From NCBI GenBank assembly GCA_964483245.1, contig CAZABP010000003.1, positions 62,001-126,000 on the forward strand: a stretch of DNA of 64,000 nt. The letters are read 5' to 3'. Position 1 is the stretch's first letter, and each line of letters opens with the position of its first letter. The notes beneath the pieces were generated by a model, which made no database searches, was not told the DNA's origin, and saw nothing but the letters and a program-made list of their open reading frames with translations. Positions 8,652-16,911 of the stretch are shown here, in pieces. This stretch comes from CAZABP01 sp964483245. Its GTDB lineage: Bacteria > Planctomycetota > UBA1135 > UBA2386. The translations under genes were made by a program, and so were the position numbers.

Positions 8652-8718
8652 GGGAGTGCGATCCGGCCAGCCGCCTCAGTCGGGGGCCGTTGGTTGGCAG
8701 CCGCCGGCGTGACCCGCG

Positions 8719-9828
8719 CTACCCCAACGCCAACAAATCCCCCGCCAACCGCCGCACCCTCCCCGCCTGCTCGAGCGCGAACAGCGCCTGCAGGAACTGC
8801 CCGTCCGACAACCGCACCTCCCGCTGCACGAGGTCGTACGGCCGCGGGCCTTCGCGCAGCGCGCGCAGGATCGCCGTCTCGTCGCCGCTCTGCGTCAGCG
8901 TCGCCGCGTGCTTGGCGACCGCCGGTTCGGCGCCGAGGCGGCGGATCAGCTCCTCCGGGTCGCGCGCGATCTGCGCCCCTTCGGCGATCAGGTCGTGGCA
9001 GCCACGGCTGCGCACACTCGTGTACGGCCCCGGCACGGCGAACACCGGCACGCCGGATTCCGCCGCGAACCGTGCGGTGTGCAGCGTCCCAGACGTGAGC
9101 CCTGCTTCGACGACGAGCACAGCGTCCGCCATCGCGGCGAGGATGCGGTTGCGGCGCGGGAAGTGGCCGCGGCGCGCCGGCTGCTCCGGCGGTGCTTCGC
9201 TGAGCAGCAGCCCGGCCTGGTTCTCGATGCGCACGGCGAGCGGGGCGTGGCTGCGCGGATGGATCTGCGCCAGGCCGCCGGCGAGCACGGCGACGGTCGG
9301 CCGCCCGCCGGCGAGCGCCTGCTCGTGCGCGATCCCGTCGATCCCGAGCGCGAGCCCGCTCCAGATCAGGATCCCTGCCCCGGCGAGCGCACCGGCGAAG
9401 TCGTGCGCGGCGGCGATCCCGTACGGCGTCGGCGTGCGTGATCCGACGATGGCGATGGCCGGCCGCTGTTCCAGCAGCGCGACGTCGCCGCGCGCGAACA
9501 GCACGAGCGGACGCAGCGGCACGGGGCGCAACCGCTGCGGGTAGACAGCATCGGCCGGCGTCAGGATGCGGCAGCCATGCTGGCGAGCCTGCGCGATGAC
9601 GGCGCCGGCCCGAGGTCGCAGGTCCGGGTCTAGCACGGCCCGCTGCGCACGCGGCGGCAGCGGGATCGTGCCGGCGAGGACCGCCTGCGGGTCGAGCGCG
9701 GGATCGAGCAGCGGAGCCACGAGGGACTCACCGCAACCCTCGGCGATGGCGAGCAGCAGATAGGGTTCCACGCGAAGGCTGTGCCCCGCGCCCGCCGGCG
9801 GTTCCGCCCCCGCGCGGAAATCCGGCAC
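8719..9828 (-). CDS. dprA: DNA-processing protein DprA
   Basis: Up to 369 residues from GTG 9828; GTG 9771 (residue 20, giving VEPYLLLAIA) is an equally likely start because the first residues look unconserved. The DprA Rossmann-fold domain is clear: AIVGSRTPTPYG near residues 126-137, SGLALGIDGIAHEQAL near 157, PRRNRILAAMADAVLVVEA and SGTLHTA near 225-255. A C-terminal winged-helix segment follows. DprA binds single-stranded DNA entering during natural transformation and loads RecA. It is divergent from the asnB-like gene with only about 26 nt between them. Confidence 0.95.
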   Translation of the reverse strand: MPDFRAGAEPPAGAGHSLRVEPYLLLAIAEGCGESLVAPLLDPALDPQAVLAGTIPLPPRAQRAVLDPDLRPRAGAVIAQARQHGCRILTPADAVYPQRLRPVPLRPLVLFARGDVALLEQRPAIAIVGSRTPTPYGIAAAHDFAGALAGAGILIWSGLALGIDGIAHEQALAGGRPTVAVLAGGLAQIHPRSHAPLAVRIENQAGLLLSEAPPEQPARRGHFPRRNRILAAMADAVLVVEAGLTSGTLHTARFAAESGVPVFAVPGPYTSVRSRGCHDLIAEGAQIARDPEELIRRLGAEPAVAKHAATLTQSGDETAILRALREGPRPYDLVQREVRLSDGQFLQALFALEQAGRVRRLAGDLLALG

Positions 9829-9854
9829 GGATTCCGCTACAGATGCCGCGACGC

Positions 9855-11774
9855 ATGTGCGGCATCGCCGGCATCCTCGATCCGAACGGTGGTCCGGTCC
9901 GGCAGGACTGGCTCGCGGCGATGGCCGGCCAGCTCGCGCATCGCGGCCCGGACGGCGAGGGGTTCCACACCGAGCCGGGGCTCGGGTTCGCGCACCGCCG
10001 CCTCGCAGTCGTCGACCTGGTGACCGGCGACCAGCCGATGGCCAGCGCCGACGAGACGCTGTGGGTGGTCTTCAACGGCGAGATCTTCAACTACGTCGAG
10101 CTGCGCGAGGCCCTGCTCGCGCGCGGCCACCGGTTCCGGACCACATCCGACACGGAGGTGCTGCTGGCGATGTATGCCGAGCACGGCGAGCGGATGCTGC
10201 CGGCGCTGAACGGGCAGTTCGCGTTTGCGCTGTGGGACCGCCCGCGCCGCCGCCTGCTGCTGGGGCGCGACCGGTTCGGGGAGCGGCCACTGCACTGGTG
10301 CACCAGCGGCGGGGCCTTCGCCTTCGCCTCGGAACTGAAAGGCCTGCTCGCCTGGCCGCCGGCGCCGCGCGCGCTCGACCCGCAAGCTCTGGCCGAGACG
10401 CTCACGTTCTGGGCGCCGCTCGCACCGCGGACTCCGTTCGCCGGGATCGCGCAGGTACCGCCCGGCGGACTGGTCTCGATCGAGGCCGGCAAGGTCGAGC
10501 AGCGGAAGTGGTTCGAGCTCGAGGCAATCTGGCAGCGCGGTAACGAGCTGCCGGCGGCGCGCGCGCGCGAGGAGCTGCACGCGCGGCTGCAGCGCAGCGT
10601 CGCGCTGCGCATGCGCGCCGACGTGCCGGTCGGCAGCTACGTCAGCGGCGGGGTCGACTCGTCGGTGGTGACGGCGCTGGCGCAGCGCCAGGCGGGTGCG
10701 CAGCTGCGCACGTTCTCGATCCGGTTCGCCGATCCGGCCTTCGACGAGCGGGACGCGCAGCAGCAGCTCGTCGACGCACTCGGCCTCGCCGGCACCTGGA
10801 CGGCGCACGAGAGCTCCGAGCCGCCACCGTTCCCGACCGTCGTCCGGCATGCCGAACAGACGCTGCTGCGCACCGCCCCCGGCCCGATGCTGGCGCTGGC
10901 CGGCAGCGTGCGCGCGCAGCGCTGCAAGGTCGTGCTGACCGGCGAAGGGGCCGACGAGTTCCTCGGCGGCTACGACCTGTTCCTCGAGCAGAAGCTGCGC
11001 CGGTTCGCAGCGCGGGCGCCCGGATCGCCGCGCCGGCGGGAGTTGCTGCAACGGCTGTACTCGTACCTCCCGCAGCTGCAGGCGCAGCCGGCTGCGATGC
11101 GTGAGGCGTTCTTCGCCGCGCAGCCGGACGAGCTGTCGGATCCGTTCTTCGCGCACCGCACGCGCTGGCGCAACGGCGCCGCGCTGTGCGCGCTGCTGCT
11201 CGCCGAGCCCCCCGCGCACGATCCGGTGCAGGAGCTGCAGGCGCGGCTGCCGTCCGGGTTCGACAGCTGGGACCCGCTGTCGCGCGCGCAGCACCTGGAA
11301 GCCTGGATCCTGCTGCCCGGCTACCTGCTGAGCGCGCAAGGGGATCGCATGGCGATGGCGCATGGCGTCGAGGCGCGGTTCCCCTACCTCGACCCGGACG
11401 TAGTGACGTTCGCCGCGGCGTTGCCGCCGCGGCAGCGCCTGCACGGTGCCACCGGCAAGTGGCTGCTGCGCGAGCTCGCGCGCGAGCTGCTGCCAGAAGC
11501 CCTCGCGGCGCGGGCAAAGCATCCGTATCGGGCGCCGGACCTCGCGTCGTTCTTCGCGCCGGATGGCCGTCCGCGCGCCGACTGGGTGCTCGACATGCTC
11601 TCGCCACAGGCCATCATGCGCGCCGGGCTGTTCGCGCCGGCGGCCGTGGCACGCCTCGTGCAGAAGATCCGCAGCCGGCCGGACCCCGGCACCCGAGACA
11701 CCATGGCCCTCGTCGCAGTCCTGTCCACGCAACTCCTGCACGCGCAGCTCGTCGCCGGGGAGGCCATCGCGTGA
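9855..11774 (+). CDS. Asparagine-synthetase-like glutamine-dependent amidotransferase
   Basis: A 639-residue class II amidotransferase. ATG 9855 is chosen over 9843 because Cys2 must become the N-terminal nucleophile (MCGIAG). Residues 1-205 form the glutaminase domain with RGPDGEG, FNGEIFNY and RDRFGERPL. Residues about 235-620 form the synthetase domain with the PP-loop SGGVDSS near 264, GEGADEFLGGY near 362 and AHGVEARFPYLD. All catalytic parts are present, so it should transfer ammonia from glutamine to an adenylated carboxylate. It overlaps the next gene by GTGA and is in a cassette with an acyl carrier protein, an AMP ligase and a NadE-like protein, so its substrate is probably not free aspartate. 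Confidence 0.9.
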   Translation: MCGIAGILDPNGGPVRQDWLAAMAGQLAHRGPDGEGFHTEPGLGFAHRRLAVVDLVTGDQPMASADETLWVVFNGEIFNYVELREALLARGHRFRTTSDTEVLLAMYAEHGERMLPALNGQFAFALWDRPRRRLLLGRDRFGERPLHWCTSGGAFAFASELKGLLAWPPAPRALDPQALAETLTFWAPLAPRTPFAGIAQVPPGGLVSIEAGKVEQRKWFELEAIWQRGNELPAARAREELHARLQRSVALRMRADVPVGSYVSGGVDSSVVTALAQRQAGAQLRTFSIRFADPAFDERDAQQQLVDALGLAGTWTAHESSEPPPFPTVVRHAEQTLLRTAPGPMLALAGSVRAQRCKVVLTGEGADEFLGGYDLFLEQKLRRFAARAPGSPRRRELLQRLYSYLPQLQAQPAAMREAFFAAQPDELSDPFFAHRTRWRNGAALCALLLAEPPAHDPVQELQARLPSGFDSWDPLSRAQHLEAWILLPGYLLSAQGDRMAMAHGVEARFPYLDPDVVTFAAALPPRQRLHGATGKWLLRELARELLPEALAARAKHPYRAPDLASFFAPDGRPRADWVLDMLSPQAIMRAGLFAPAAVARLVQKIRSRPDPGTRDTMALVAVLSTQLLHAQLVAGEAIA

Positions 11775-12025
11775 GCGTGGATGCGCGGGCTGCGATCCGG
11801 CAGTTCGTCGTCGACAACTTCCTGTTCGGCCGGACCGATGCGATGCCGGCCGACGGCGAGTCGTTGCAGAGCAAGGGGGTCGTCGACTCGACCGGCGTGC
11901 TCGAGCTGGTCGAGTTCCTCGAGCGCGAGTTCGGGATCCGGGTCGACGACGCGGATCTCGTGCCGGCGAACCTCGACTCGGTCGAGCAGCTCGCCGCGTT
12001 CGTAGCGCGCAAGCGGAGCGCGTGA
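11771..12025 (+). CDS. Acyl carrier protein
   Basis: An 84-residue acidic four-helix carrier protein. GTG 11771 overlaps the stop of the amidotransferase gene. The phosphopantetheine attachment site is the Ser in VVDSTG near residue 40, followed by LELVEFLEREFGI. It would hold an acyl or aminoacyl group as thioester for the neighbouring enzymes. The Thr-Gly after Ser, where fatty-acid ACPs have Leu, suggests a specialised carrier. Its stop overlaps the next start. Confidence 0.88.
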   Translation: MSVDARAAIRQFVVDNFLFGRTDAMPADGESLQSKGVVDSTGVLELVEFLEREFGIRVDDADLVPANLDSVEQLAAFVARKRSA

Positions 12026-13443
12026 CCGTGGGCGGACCGGCGCGGATCGACGAGCTGCCGGAACGCGCAGCACCGGAGCGTCTGGCGCTCGTGGCTGGAA
12101 CCGGCGCGCTGACCTACGCGGAGCTGCTGCAGCGCGCGCAGCAGATCGGCGGCGGCTTGCACGACGCCGGTGCCGGACCAGGCGAGCGCGTCGCCTTGCA
12201 GATCGAAGACCCGCTGCAACTCGTGCCCGCGATGCTCGCGACCTGGCAACTCGGCGCCGCAGTCGTCGTCGTGAGCCCCGGCGTCAAGGAACGCAAGCAG
12301 CAGCGGATCCGCGAGCTCGCGGAGCCGCGGCTGTGGCTGCGCGATGGGGACCCACTGCTGCACGCAACCGGCGCGGGCCGGCTCGCAGCGAACGTGCGCG
12401 GTGGGGAGCTCGCGGCGATCATCTTCACATCCGGGACCACCGGCATGCCGCGCGGCGTCGAGCACACGCACGCGAGCCTGCTCGCGGCGGTGCGCGGGAT
12501 CGAAGGGTATCTGCAGCATCGTCCGGACGACGTGCTGCTGAGCGCACTGCCGCTCGCGTTCAGCTACGGCCTCGCGCAGCTGCTGTCGGCGTGGGCGGCC
12601 GGCGCGACGCTCGTGCTCGCGCAGTCGTTCACGTATCCGCGCGAGTTCCTCGAGCTCGCCGCGCGGCACCGCGCCAGCGGGATCCCGCTCGTGCCGACGA
12701 TGGCGGCGCTGCTGCAGCGCACCGACACGAGCGGCCTCGACCTCTCGGCGCTGCGCTACGTCACGACGGCGGGGGCAGGTCTTCGCCCCGCGCTCGGCGA
12801 CGCGCTGCGGGCGAAGTTCCCGCAGGCGGCGCTGTACGTGATGTACGGCCAGACCGAGTGCATCCGCGCTTCGTACCTGCCGCCCGAGGAGTACGCGCAG
12901 CGGCCCGACTCGATCGGGCGTGGGATGCCGGGCGTCGAGCTCGCCGTCACCGGCCCGGATCGCCGCGTGCTGGCGAAGCCTGCGCAGGGTGAGCTGCTGG
13001 CGACCGGACACAACGTCATGCGCGGTTACCGCGGCGATCCGGAGGGCACCGCAGCCAAGGTCGTGACGCTGCCGGATGGCCGGCGCGCGCTGCACACCGG
13101 CGATCTCTGCACGATCGATGCGGATGGGTGGGTGCGGTTCGTCGCGCGCAGCGACGAGGTCATCAAGTCGCGCGGCGAGAAGGTCCCACCGGCCGAGGTC
13201 GAGGAAGTGCTCCTGCAGTTCCCCGGCGTGCGCGAGGCCGCCGTCGTCGGCGTCGCCGATCCGGTGCTCGGTGCAGCGATCAAGGCCGTGCTCGTGCCGG
13301 AGCCGGGCGCGCAGCTCGACCCGCGCGCGGTGCAGCGTCACTGCGCAGCGAGGCTCGAGGAGTTCATGGTGCCGCGGCGGATCGAGCTGCGGGACTCGCT
13401 GCCACGCAACGACGCGGGCAAGATCCTGCGCTCCGAGCTGTGA
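12022..13443 (+). CDS. AMP-dependent acyl ligase of the ANL superfamily
   Basis: A 473-residue class I adenylate-forming enzyme starting at GTG 12022. Motifs in order: IIFTSGTTGMPRGVEHTH (ATP-binding P-loop, near residue 135), MYGQTE near 273, LHTGDLC near 355, ARSDEVIKSRGEKVPPAEVE near 375 and the C-terminal NDAGKILRSEL with the catalytic Lys. It is slightly shorter than typical acyl-CoA ligases. In this context it most likely activates a carboxylic acid and loads it on the adjacent acyl carrier protein. Confidence 0.9.
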   Translation: MTVGGPARIDELPERAAPERLALVAGTGALTYAELLQRAQQIGGGLHDAGAGPGERVALQIEDPLQLVPAMLATWQLGAAVVVVSPGVKERKQQRIRELAEPRLWLRDGDPLLHATGAGRLAANVRGGELAAIIFTSGTTGMPRGVEHTHASLLAAVRGIEGYLQHRPDDVLLSALPLAFSYGLAQLLSAWAAGATLVLAQSFTYPREFLELAARHRASGIPLVPTMAALLQRTDTSGLDLSALRYVTTAGAGLRPALGDALRAKFPQAALYVMYGQTECIRASYLPPEEYAQRPDSIGRGMPGVELAVTGPDRRVLAKPAQGELLATGHNVMRGYRGDPEGTAAKVVTLPDGRRALHTGDLCTIDADGWVRFVARSDEVIKSRGEKVPPAEVEEVLLQFPGVREAAVVGVADPVLGAAIKAVLVPEPGAQLDPRAVQRHCAARLEEFMVPRRIELRDSLPRNDAGKILRSEL

Positions 13444-14405
13444 TGGCCGACCTGAACCACGCACTGCGCATCGATGCCGAAGCGGAGATCGCCCGGATTG
13501 CGCGCGCGATCCAGGACCAGTGCATCCGGCTCCGCAAGCGCGGCGCCGTCGTCGCGGTTTCCGGCGGCATCGACAGCTCGGTCGTCGCCGGCTTGTGCGT
13601 GCGCGCGCTTGGCCCGGCGCGCGTCGTCGGGCTGTCGCTGCCGGAGCGGGAATCGGCGGCGGAGACGAGCGGGCTCGCGCGCGAGCTCGCCGGCGCACTC
13701 GGGATCGAGCTGCGCGAACAGGACATCACCGGAGTCCTCGATGCAGTCGGGTGCTACACCGCGCGTGACCGCGCGATGCAGCAGGCGATGCCGGACTACG
13801 GTCCCGGCTGGCGCGCCAAGATCGTGCTGCCGGACCTCGCCGCCGGCGGCTACCGCGTGTTCCGGCTCGTCGCGCAGGCGCCGGACGGCGCCACGCAGCA
13901 GGTCACGTTGGCGCACGACGCGTACCTCGCAATCGTCGCTGCGACGAACTTCAAGCAGCGCGTGCGCAAGATGCTGGAGTACCACGAGGCGGACCGCCGC
14001 AACTTCGCCGTCGCCGGGACGCCGAACAAGCTCGAGTACGACCAGGGGTTCTTCGTCCGCCTCGGCGACGGTGCCGCCGACCTGAAGCCGATCGCGCACC
14101 TGTACAAGACGCAGGTCTACGCCCTCGGCGCCGCGCTACGGCTGCCGGCGAGCATCCTGCAGCGGGCACCGACGACCGACACGTATCCGCTGCCGCAGGG
14201 GCAGGACGAGTTCTTCTTCACGTTGCCGTACGGGCAGCTCGACCTCTGCCTGTGGGCGCTGGATCACCAGGTGCCGGCGGGGGACGTCGCCGCGCACCTG
14301 CGCCTCGCGCCGGAGCTGGTGCAGCGCGTGTTCGCCGACCTCGCACACAAGCGCACGGTCAACGCGCCGCTGCACTGGCCGGCGCTGTTGGTCGAGCCGC
14401 CGTAA
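13443..14405 (+). CDS. NAD-synthetase-like ATP-pyrophosphatase (NadE family)
   Basis: A 320-residue protein; ATG 13443 overlaps the ligase stop. It has the PP-loop SGGIDSS near residues 40-46, TPNKLEYDQGFF near 198 and FVRLGDGAADLKPIAHLYKTQVYALG, all NadE-like. It is longer than ammonia-dependent NadE, has no glutaminase domain, and has TTDTYPLPQGQDEFF where true NadE has the GQTDE segment. It may be a paralogue that amidates or adenylates a different carboxylate, using ammonia from the amidotransferase encoded three genes upstream. Ordinary NAD synthesis cannot be excluded. Confidence 0.8.
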   Translation: MADLNHALRIDAEAEIARIARAIQDQCIRLRKRGAVVAVSGGIDSSVVAGLCVRALGPARVVGLSLPERESAAETSGLARELAGALGIELREQDITGVLDAVGCYTARDRAMQQAMPDYGPGWRAKIVLPDLAAGGYRVFRLVAQAPDGATQQVTLAHDAYLAIVAATNFKQRVRKMLEYHEADRRNFAVAGTPNKLEYDQGFFVRLGDGAADLKPIAHLYKTQVYALGAALRLPASILQRAPTTDTYPLPQGQDEFFFTLPYGQLDLCLWALDHQVPAGDVAAHLRLAPELVQRVFADLAHKRTVNAPLHWPALLVEPP

Positions 14406-14440
14406 CCGCGCCGGGCGCAGCCACGCAGCCCAGCAGCCGC

Positions 14441-16819
14441 TCAGTCGCCGGGCCCGAGCCGCAGCAACCGCTTCGCCTCGCCGAGCAGGAACGCGACGTC
14501 GGTGAACGGCTCCGCCGAGATGTCCTGCCAGCGGATCCGGCCCTGCGCGTCGAGCAGGAACGTGCCGTGCAGCGGCATCCGTTCGAAGTCGTCGTACGCG
14601 TGGTACGCGCGGAACAGCGTCAGCTCCGGATCCGCGAGCAGCGGGAACGTCGGCCGTTCGCCGCCGGCGAACGTCGCGAGCGAGTCGCGGGCCACGGCGA
14701 CCGGATCGGTGCCGACCGCGACGACACGGATCCCGAGCGCCGCGAACTCCTGCTGGCGCGGCTGCAGCGCCTGCAATTGCTCGACGCAGTGCAGGCAGCC
14801 GAAGCCGAGGTAGGCGACCAACAGCACCGGTTCCCCACGCAGGCCGGCGAGTGACAGCGTGCCGCCCGCATCCGCGACGACCGGCAACGCGAAGTCCGGC
14901 GCTGGCTGCGGGGTCCACAGCAGCGGTCCGATTCCGGCGAGCGGCGGGCGCTCGCCGACGTCGTCGCGCGGCGGCTCCGCGGTGCGCCAATCGGCAGGCA
15001 GACCGAGCGTGTTGGCGAGCGGGGCGAGCTGCTGCAGCAGCGGCGTGTTGAGATCCGCGTGCCCCGCGACCGAGCGGAGCTCGGTGAACTTCACGCGAGC
15101 CTCGTCCGCGCGTCCCGCCGCGTGCAGTGCGAGCACGAGCCGCGCGAGCTCGGGTGTCGAGCGTGGATGCTTGTCGGCGTTCTGTTGAGCGACCTCGACC
15201 GCCTTCGCCGCCTCACCCAGGCGCAGCCAGGCGCGCACGCGCAGATCCGCCGGCAGCTCCTTCGCCTGCGCCAGCCGCTCGCGTGCAGCCGGGAGCTCGT
15301 CCGACGCGAGCAGCTGCACGAGCTCTACCTGCGCGCGCAACGAGTCGAGCCGGCGCACCGGCTTCGTCCCGTCTTCGAGTGCCTTCCCCATCGCTTCGCG
15401 GACGCGCTCGTCTGCCTCGGAACGCTCGAGGGCCGCGGCCTCGGCGCGGTCGACGTCCTGCGCCCGCGCGAGCTTCGCCGCCGCCGTCGCCGACGTGAGT
15501 TCGGCGAGTTGCGCGGTCGCGGCTTCGCGGTGGCCGAGCTCCGCATGCGCGATCGCCAACATCGCGGCGCGCCGGCCGCGCGCCGCCGGATCGTCCGAGC
15601 TCTCGAGGAAGCCCTGCTCCGCGCAGGCCAGCAGGGTCTCCCACATCCCGTAGTCCACCAGCGCGTCGAGCAGCCGCGCCTGCCCGTAGGCCGCGATCGA
15701 GCGTGGCTTGGCGAGCGCATTGCGCGTCGGATGGCGCGGCAGCGCGATCATGTTCTTCGCCAGCGCGATCGCCTCGTGCACGCGGCCGAGCTTGACCAGG
15801 TTGCGCGCCAGCCACTCCTGGTTGTGACCGTAGTTGTGGATCGTGTAGGGCAGCACGCCGTCCCGCTGCATGTGCGCGTGGTCCGCGCAGGACGACGCCA
15901 TCTGCTGCCACGCGGCGTCCTCGAACCGCTTCAGCTTGTCGAAGATGTGCCCGCCCATGTGCCATTGGTGCGCGATCGCCGGCGCCGTGTGCCCGATCAG
16001 GGCCGCCGAACGCAGCGCGCGCTCCGGCTTCTCGTGGTCCCACAGGTGCACCCGGTAGTGGTGGGCAGGGTGCAGCGGCGCCGCCGCGAACACCTGGTCG
16101 AGCAACGCGTCCGGCGCCGCGTAGCTGTTGTATGCGATCTCGAAGTCGCGCCAGCCGAGCCAGATCTGGTTGACCAGCAGCGCCTTCGCCTCGATGTCCT
16201 CGGGATGCGCAGCGACGATTGCTTCGATCGCGCGGACGTAGTCACGCGCGAGTTGCTTGCCGTTGCGCTTGCCGACGCGCTGCTGGATCGCCGTGCGTGC
16301 GCCGCGCCGCGCCTCTTCGTCCGTGCTGCGCAGCGCGTCGAGGTCGGCGTCGGTGATCTCGTACAGCGCCGCCGTCGCGTCGATCCACATCTGCTCGCGC
16401 GCGCCGGCCTGCGCGCGCCGGAGCTTGCTCTGCGCGGCGAAACCGGCGGCGCGCTCCGGCGTGTCCCAGTTGGCCAGCGCCATGCCGCAGTACGCCATCG
16501 CGCAGTCCGGCTCGAGCATCGCCACCTGCCGGAAGCTGCGCTCCGCCTCGTAGTACCAGAACCCGTGCAGCTGCCCGATCCCCTGATCGAAGAACGCCTG
16601 CGCCTGCACGGTTGCGCAGGTGATCGGAAAGTGCACGTCGCCGGTGCCGTCCATCCGGTATGCCGCCCGGCGCGGGCCTTCGTCGAACTCGCTGCCGTGC
16701 CGCGAGTGGCCGAACGTGTCACCGAGGTCGTCCGGCGCGCGCTCCTGTGCGGCGAGAGGGCCGGCATTGGGGGCGACACCCGTGACGACGAGGAGCAGGC
16801 ACAGCAGATGGCGGGGCAT
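14441..16819 (-). CDS. Secreted TPR protein with C-terminal thioredoxin-like (AhpC/TSA) domain
   Basis: A 792-residue protein. ATG 16819 is chosen because it opens a signal peptide (MPRHLLCLLLVVTG, cleavage at Leu-Ala-Ala before Gln); GTG 16924 would add 35 unlikely residues. A long alpha-helical TPR region follows, including a His-rich stretch (HPAHHYRVHLWDHEKPERA) and HQWHMGGHIFDKL. The last 150 residues are a redoxin domain with CLHC in the position of the peroxiredoxin/TlpA active site and VVAVGTDPVAVA after it. It probably acts outside the cytoplasm in redox chemistry. It faces away from the HEAT-repeat gene across a 92-nt divergent gap. Confidence 0.85.
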   Translation of the reverse strand: MPRHLLCLLLVVTGVAPNAGPLAAQERAPDDLGDTFGHSRHGSEFDEGPRRAAYRMDGTGDVHFPITCATVQAQAFFDQGIGQLHGFWYYEAERSFRQVAMLEPDCAMAYCGMALANWDTPERAAGFAAQSKLRRAQAGAREQMWIDATAALYEITDADLDALRSTDEEARRGARTAIQQRVGKRNGKQLARDYVRAIEAIVAAHPEDIEAKALLVNQIWLGWRDFEIAYNSYAAPDALLDQVFAAAPLHPAHHYRVHLWDHEKPERALRSAALIGHTAPAIAHQWHMGGHIFDKLKRFEDAAWQQMASSCADHAHMQRDGVLPYTIHNYGHNQEWLARNLVKLGRVHEAIALAKNMIALPRHPTRNALAKPRSIAAYGQARLLDALVDYGMWETLLACAEQGFLESSDDPAARGRRAAMLAIAHAELGHREAATAQLAELTSATAAAKLARAQDVDRAEAAALERSEADERVREAMGKALEDGTKPVRRLDSLRAQVELVQLLASDELPAARERLAQAKELPADLRVRAWLRLGEAAKAVEVAQQNADKHPRSTPELARLVLALHAAGRADEARVKFTELRSVAGHADLNTPLLQQLAPLANTLGLPADWRTAEPPRDDVGERPPLAGIGPLLWTPQPAPDFALPVVADAGGTLSLAGLRGEPVLLVAYLGFGCLHCVEQLQALQPRQQEFAALGIRVVAVGTDPVAVARDSLATFAGGERPTFPLLADPELTLFRAYHAYDDFERMPLHGTFLLDAQGRIRWQDISAEPFTDVAFLLGEAKRLLRLGPGD

Positions 16820-16911
16820 CCGCGCAGGATAGGCGGGGGTGGTCACCCTCGGCACCGGCCCGCGGCTAGCATTCCGGCTCGCCCCTGCGTCACCTGGCCG
16901 GAGTCGGGGAC

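Noticed and set aside
11446..12021. Upstream extension of the AMP ligase frame over the amidotransferase and ACP genes
   Set aside because: It is out of frame with clear genes; GTG 12022 overlapping the ACP stop fits the family start.
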